54,889 bases of DNA from Nocardioides stalactiti (GTDB taxonomy: Bacteria; Actinomycetota; Actinomycetes; Propionibacteriales; Nocardioidaceae). The notes beneath the pieces were generated by a model. The model saw only the letters and a program-made list of their open reading frames with translations. It had not been told where the DNA came from and made no database searches. Below are positions 51,067-54,889 of this stretch, in pieces. The number at the start of each line of letters is the position of its first letter. The first letter of the stretch is position 1. The stretch is from contig NZ_JACEFC010000013.1 of NCBI RefSeq assembly GCF_014180715.1, positions 1 through 54,889 of the forward strand, written 5' to 3'. Position numbers and translations under genes: made by a program.

Positions 51067-52004
51067 ACTTCGAGCTCACCGACGAGCAGCGCGCGTTCGG
51101 GGACGCCCTCGACAAGCTGCTCGTCTCCGCCGACACGGTCGCCGTGGCCCGCGCCTGGGCCGAGGGCGACACCGGCCCCGGTCTCGCGCTCTGGAGCCGC
51201 CTCGCCGAGCAGGGCGTCACCGCGCTGCTCGTGCCCGAGGAGGCCGGCGGCATGGACGCCACCCCGGTCGAGCTGGTCGTGGCGTTCGAGGCCCTCGGCC
51301 GGCACGCCGTCCCGGGCCCGTGGGTCGAGACCGCCGCCTACCTCGCCACCGAGCTCGCCGGCGCTGCTCGTGAGGCGATCGCCGAGGGCGCGGTCGCGAC
51401 GGTCGCTGTGCCGCCGCACACGCCGTACGCCCTCGACGCCGACGTGGCCGCGCAGGTGTACGTCGCGGCGTCCGACGGGGTCCGGACCGCCACGGTCGGC
51501 GAGCAGGTCGGCTCCGTCGACCTGGCACGCCACCTGTTCCGCGTCGAGGCCGGCGGCGTCCACGACACCGCCGACCGGGCCGCGGAGGCGTTCGACCTCG
51601 CGGCGCTCGCGACGGCCGCGCAGCTGCTCGGCGCAGGCGAGCGGGTTCTCGCCGAGGCTGTCACCTATGCGAAGCAGCGTCGTCAGTTCGGACGCGAGAT
51701 CGGCTCCTACCAGGCGATCAAGCACCAGCTGGCCGACGTCCGGATCGCCCTCGACTTCGCGCGACCCCTCGTGCTGGGGGCAGCCGTCGAGCCCACCCCG
51801 CGCGCGGTGTCGGCAGCCAAGGTCATGGCCGGCGACGCGGCGTACCTCGCGTCGCGCACGGCGCTGCAGGTCCACGGCGCGATCGGCTACACCCAGGAGT
51901 TCGACCTCAGCATCTGGATCACCAAGATCCGAGCGCTCGTCACCGCGTGGGGCACGCCTGCCTTCCACCGGGCCCGGATCCTCCAGTCGCTGGTCGGGGC
52001 CTGA
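51063..52004 (+). CDS. fadE32: Acyl-CoA dehydrogenase subunit FadE32
   Basis: A 313-residue, shortened acyl-CoA dehydrogenase subunit: MNFELTDEQRAFGDALDKLL at the start, LLVPEEAGGMDATPVELVVA, then a reduced middle domain and the C-terminal AKQRRQFGREIGSYQAIKHQ and ALQVHGAIGYTQEFDLSIWI. Corresponds to Rv3563. Its shortness compared with FadE31 (382) fits one half of the mixed alpha2-beta2 dehydrogenases of steroid catabolism. ATG 51063 overlaps the fadE31 stop; fadE33 starts one base after its stop. Confidence 0.91.
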   Translation: MNFELTDEQRAFGDALDKLLVSADTVAVARAWAEGDTGPGLALWSRLAEQGVTALLVPEEAGGMDATPVELVVAFEALGRHAVPGPWVETAAYLATELAGAAREAIAEGAVATVAVPPHTPYALDADVAAQVYVAASDGVRTATVGEQVGSVDLARHLFRVEAGGVHDTADRAAEAFDLAALATAAQLLGAGERVLAEAVTYAKQRRQFGREIGSYQAIKHQLADVRIALDFARPLVLGAAVEPTPRAVSAAKVMAGDAAYLASRTALQVHGAIGYTQEFDLSIWITKIRALVTAWGTPAFHRARILQSLVGA

Positions 52005-52005
52005 C

Positions 52006-52989
52006 ATGGAGTTCGCGCTCAGCGAGGAGCAGACCGAGCTCGCCACGACCGTCCGGGCAGTGCTGGCCAAGCAGGCCGACTCCGCGGCGGTACGCGCGGC
52101 CAGCTCGTCCGAGACCGGGTACGACGCCGCCCTGTGGTCGACCCTCTGCGAGCAGGTCGGCGTCGCCGCCCTCGCGATCCCCGAGGAGCACGACGGCTTC
52201 GGCGCAACCTTCTTCGAGACTGCCGTCGTCCTCGAGGAGCTCGGCCGCGCGCTGGCGCCTGCTCCCCTCCTCGCCTCGGTCCTCGCCGCCGAGGCGCTGA
52301 TGGCCGGCGGGACCGACGACGCGAAGGCCCGCCTGCTCCCCCGGATCGCCGCCGGTGAGGTCGCGACCCTCGTCGACGGTGACGGCCCGGTGCTCGATGC
52401 CGACCACGCGGCGATCGTGATCGCCATCGACGGCGACTCCCTCGTGGAGGTCACCGGAGCGAGCGCGACCTGGACCGAGTCGATGGACCAGACGATCCGG
52501 CTGGCCGTCCTCGACCGCACGTCCGCCTCGACCACCGTGATCGGTGACGGTGCCGCCGCCCGCGCGCGGGTCGCGCTCGTCGGGCCGGCCGCAGTGGCTG
52601 CCCTCGCCGTGGGGCTCTCCGCCCGCGCGCTGCAGATGACCGTCGACTACAGCAAGGAACGGGTCCAGTTCGGCCGCCCGATCGGCTCGTTCCAGGCCCT
52701 CAAGCACCGCATGGCCGACATGCTGGCGCAGCTCGAGATCGGTCGCTCCGCCTCCTGGGCGGCGTCCTACGCGCTCGCCACCGACGGCGCCGACGCCGAG
52801 CAGCTCGTCCGCACCGCGTCGTCGTACTGCCTGGAGGCGGCCGCCCACCTCGCCGGCGAGTGCATCCAGCTCCACGGCGGCATCGCCATCACCTGGGAGC
52901 ACGACGCCCACCTGCTCTTCAAGCGCGCCCACGCGCTCGGCCGGCTCTTCGGCGCACCCCACCAGCAGCGGGCGCTCCTCGACCTCTGA
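52006..52989 (+). CDS. fadE33: Acyl-CoA dehydrogenase subunit FadE33
   Basis: A 327-residue shortened acyl-CoA dehydrogenase subunit: EFALSEEQTELATTVRAVLA, AIPEEHDGFGATFFETAVVL, YSKERVQFGRPIGSFQALKH and CIQLHGGIAITWEHDAHLLF. It corresponds to Rv3564 and closes the operon fadD3-fadE31-fadE32-fadE33. Like FadE32 it should work in a complex with a second FadE partner rather than alone. After its stop comes a decayed SDR on the opposite strand, so the steroid block ends here. Confidence 0.91.
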   Translation: MEFALSEEQTELATTVRAVLAKQADSAAVRAASSSETGYDAALWSTLCEQVGVAALAIPEEHDGFGATFFETAVVLEELGRALAPAPLLASVLAAEALMAGGTDDAKARLLPRIAAGEVATLVDGDGPVLDADHAAIVIAIDGDSLVEVTGASATWTESMDQTIRLAVLDRTSASTTVIGDGAAARARVALVGPAAVAALAVGLSARALQMTVDYSKERVQFGRPIGSFQALKHRMADMLAQLEIGRSASWAASYALATDGADAEQLVRTASSYCLEAAAHLAGECIQLHGGIAITWEHDAHLLFKRAHALGRLFGAPHQQRALLDL

Positions 52990-53004
52990 GTCGGCGTTCG
53001 CCGA

Positions 53005-53371
53005 TCATCGGCCACCGGCGACCCGGATCGTGGTTCCGGTGACGTAGGACGCCTGTTCGCTGAGCGCCCAGGCGATCGCCTCGGCGACCTCCTCCGGCTC
53101 GCCGACCCGACCCATCGGCACCAGCGGGCCGACCCGTTCCGTCCGACCGGGCTCACTCGACCTCGGCGGGATCGGTGACGTCAGCCCGGACCGTCACTCA
53201 CCGCACACCCCGCTCAGCGACGGCCGCACTGGTCTCCGCTGCAGCCGCCGCGTCACGCGCGTAGCCGAGCACCAGGTCGTGACCGTCTGCCGCGAGCCGC
53301 ATCGCCGTCGCCCGACCGATGCCGCGGGTACCGCCCGTCACCAGCGTCAGCGGTCGCGAGGTCCCTCCCAT
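53005..53371 (-). pseudogene. Decayed short-chain dehydrogenase (N- and C-terminal remnants)
   Basis: From ATG 53371 the minus strand encodes an SDR cofactor domain start (LTLVTGGTRGIGRATAMRLA) that stops at a TGA after AAVAERGVR. The same frame resumes VTVRADVTDPAEVE and stops again. One frame over, the typical SDR end appears (PMGRVGEPEEVAEAIAWALS, then ASYVTGTTIRVAGGR) with its stop at 53005. About 135 central residues, including NNAG and YxxxK, are missing. Two in-frame stops, a frame change and an internal deletion make it a clear pseudogene. It fills most of the space between fadE33 and the thioesterase gene. Confidence 0.85.
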
Positions 53372-53382
53372 GCGACCCGTCC

Positions 53383-53844
53383 TCACACACCGCCGCGCAG
53401 CCCCAGGAGCTGCGTGCGGAGCCCGTCGGGGATGGGCGTCTTGGTGCCGGTGGCGTAGTCGAACGCGACGACGAGCGTCTCGCCCTCGGCGGCGACGGCG
53501 CCGTGGCGGTGGCTGACGGCGCGGGAGTGCATCACGTAGCGGTCCTCGGAGATCTCGCCGATGCGGACGCCGACGGTGACGGTGTCGGGATAGGTGAGCG
53601 GGATCCGGAAACGACAGCTCGCCGTGTGGACGATCGGGCCGACGCCGGAGCCCTCGGCGGAGGGGTCTCCCGCCGCGCCGTCCGAAAGTGCCTCGAAGCA
53701 CCGGATCCGCGCGGTCTCGAAGTACCGGAAGTACACGGTGTTGTTGACGTGACCCATGGCGTCCATGTCACCCCAGGCCACCGGGATCTCCACCACCACC
53801 GGGTAGTCGGCCAACAGGTCGGCCACGTGGGCGTCGTCACTCAT
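53383..53844 (-). CDS. Hotdog-fold acyl-CoA thioesterase (4HBT family)
   Basis: A 153-residue hotdog thioesterase. WGDMDAMGHVNNTVYFRYFE is the 4-hydroxybenzoyl-CoA thioesterase signature, with Asp28 as probable catalytic acid. VHTASCRFRIPLTYPDTVTV and EGETLVVAFDYATGTKTPIP complete the domain. It would hydrolyse acyl-CoA thioesters, perhaps freeing CoA trapped in dead-end steroid or fatty intermediates; that link is positional. ATG 53844 follows TAACCT (complement of 53851-53856) by six bases, a leaderless promoter of its own. Confidence 0.88.
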   Translation of the reverse strand: MSDDAHVADLLADYPVVVEIPVAWGDMDAMGHVNNTVYFRYFETARIRCFEALSDGAAGDPSAEGSGVGPIVHTASCRFRIPLTYPDTVTVGVRIGEISEDRYVMHSRAVSHRHGAVAAEGETLVVAFDYATGTKTPIPDGLRTQLLGLRGGV

Positions 53845-53883
53845 GGCGGCAGGTTAGCGACCCGGACGACGGGGTACCGTCCC

Positions 53884-54889
53884 GTGGGCGACCGGACGAT
53901 CCGGTCCGGACCGAGGAGCACCACCATCAGCACGCAGATCCTGGGCGGCCGCTACGAGCTGCGCGGTCTCATCGGCCGGGGCGGGATGGCTGAGGTCCAC
54001 CGCGGCTACGACCGCCAGCTGGACCGGGACGTCGCGATCAAGATCATGCACCCCGCGCTCGGCAGCGACGTGGACCACCAGCGCTTCGCCTCGGAGATGC
54101 GGCTGCTCGCCGGTCTCAACCACCCCGGCCTCGTGACCCTCCTCGACGCGGGGCTCGACCGCTCCCCGGCGGACGGCACCGGCGAGGGCAGCCCGGCGCG
54201 CGTCCGCTGGCTCGTGATGGAGCTGGTGGACGGGCCGTCGCTCTCCGGTCGACTCGACGGGGGCCCGATGGCGCCCGGCGAGGTGGCCCTGATCGGGGCC
54301 GGCATCGCGGGGGCGCTCGCCCATGTCCATGCGAGCGGCATCGTCCACCGCGACGTCAAGCCGGCCAACATCCTGCTCACGAGCACCGGTCAGCCGAAGC
54401 TGGCCGACTTCGGCATCGCGCGTGCCATCGGTGACGCCGCGGGGCTCACGGGCACCGGGCACACCATCGGCACCGCGCTGTACCTCTCCCCCGAGCAGGT
54501 CTCCGGCGGCACCGTCACCGGAGCCAGTGACGTCTATGCGCTCGGGCTGGTGCTGCTCGAGGCCCTGACCGGTCGGCGCGCGTACGACGGGACGCCCGTC
54601 GAGGCCGCGATGGCCCGGCTCCACCGGCGCCCGCTCATCCCCGTCTCGCTGGGCAGCGGCTGGGTCCGACTCCTCGACGCGATGACGGCGACCGACCCGG
54701 CCGAGCGCCCCGCTGCGGCCGAGGCGGCGGCACGGCTCGGCGCACTGGGCGGGGCCGGACAACCGGCGTTCCCCGCCCCGGTGGCTCCGCCAGCGACGCG
54801 CACAGCGAGCCTGCCGAAGGTGTCGCGCCTGCGGACACCCTGGCCGTGGTCCCGCCGGTTCGCCGTGGCGGGCGCGGCGGGCGCCGCGG
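53884..54889 (+). CDS. PknB-type serine/threonine protein kinase, 5' part
   Basis: A kinase open to the window end. Motifs numbered from GTG 53884: Gly-rich loop IGRGGMAEV (30-38), VAIK with Lys53, catalytic loop HRDVKPANIL, DFGIAR, and activation segment GTALYLSPEQV. After the kinase domain comes a Pro/Ala-rich linker and a basic stretch (TPWPWSRRFAVAGAAGA) that begins a transmembrane helix, as in membrane PknB-like kinases. GTG 53884 is the only usual start, but homologues normally begin a few residues before LGGRYEL, and the best ribosome-binding site (GAGGAG, 53913-53918) points to codon ATC 53926. The true start is therefore uncertain. Confidence 0.85.
   Translation, partial: MGDRTIRSGPRSTTISTQILGGRYELRGLIGRGGMAEVHRGYDRQLDRDVAIKIMHPALGSDVDHQRFASEMRLLAGLNHPGLVTLLDAGLDRSPADGTGEGSPARVRWLVMELVDGPSLSGRLDGGPMAPGEVALIGAGIAGALAHVHASGIVHRDVKPANILLTSTGQPKLADFGIARAIGDAAGLTGTGHTIGTALYLSPEQVSGGTVTGASDVYALGLVLLEALTGRRAYDGTPVEAAMARLHRRPLIPVSLGSGWVRLLDAMTATDPAERPAAAEAAARLGALGGAGQPAFPAPVAPPATRTASLPKVSRLRTPWPWSRRFAVAGAAGAA

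Overview
The window is very GC-rich DNA packed with genes on both strands. Many genes start with GTG, and many are apparently leaderless: a TANNNT -10 box lies only 6-8 bases before the start codon. Together with KstR- and KstR2-type operators and a gene order matching the Mycobacterium tuberculosis cholesterol regulon (Rv3515c-Rv3523, Rv3545c-Rv3553, Rv3556c-Rv3564), this points to a steroid-degrading actinobacterium. I infer a Nocardioides-like member of the Nocardioidaceae; the genus cannot be proven from the sequence alone.

Layout. 1-230: 3' end of an acyl-CoA dehydrogenase gene. 297-3633: ATP-grasp / alpha-E / transglutaminase trio. 3630-8135: two LVIVD beta-propeller paralogues flanking an acyl-CoA carboxyltransferase. 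8137-20791: first KstR block, with fadD19 and echA19 divergent from one operator, a second KstR-type acyl-CoA synthetase, an F420-type oxidoreductase, and the DUF35-ltp4-ltp3-crotonase operon. This set is expected to act on (C24-branched) sterol side chains. 20817-24157: methionine aminopeptidase, a phage-like helicase and an alpha/beta hydrolase. 24194-28175: two tandem CYP125-family P450s with a 50-residue membrane protein, divergent from fadA5. 28182-29396: an AbiEi/DUF559-type gene framed by identical 28-bp palindromes. 29403-34596: first KstR2 block (two SDRs diverging from echA20-ipdA-ipdB-ipdC). 34675-40483: four overlapping or closely spaced genes for parallel beta-helix proteins without signal peptides. 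40480-44590: small accessory genes, including two tandem secreted proteins. 44600-52989: second KstR2 block (fadA6-kstR2-ipdF-fadE30 diverging from fadD3-fadE31-fadE32-fadE33). 53005-53371: decayed SDR. 53383-end: thioesterase and the start of a Ser/Thr kinase.

How the parts work together. Side-chain oxidation starts with CYP125 and proceeds through FadD19, EchA19, FadA5 and the Ltp/DUF35 proteins under KstR. The steroid C/D-ring remnant (HIP) is activated by FadD3 and dismantled by FadE30, IpdF, EchA20, IpdAB, IpdC, FadE31-33 and FadA6 under KstR2, whose own gene lies in the block. In M. tuberculosis the two KstR2 arms are almost adjacent. Here about 10 kb of accessory DNA, including the beta-helix cassette, separates them. 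That cassette and the palindrome-framed AbiEi module are the least explained parts of the window.

No stretch over 300 bases lacks a gene or gene remnant. I saw no tRNA, rRNA, CRISPR array or transposase.
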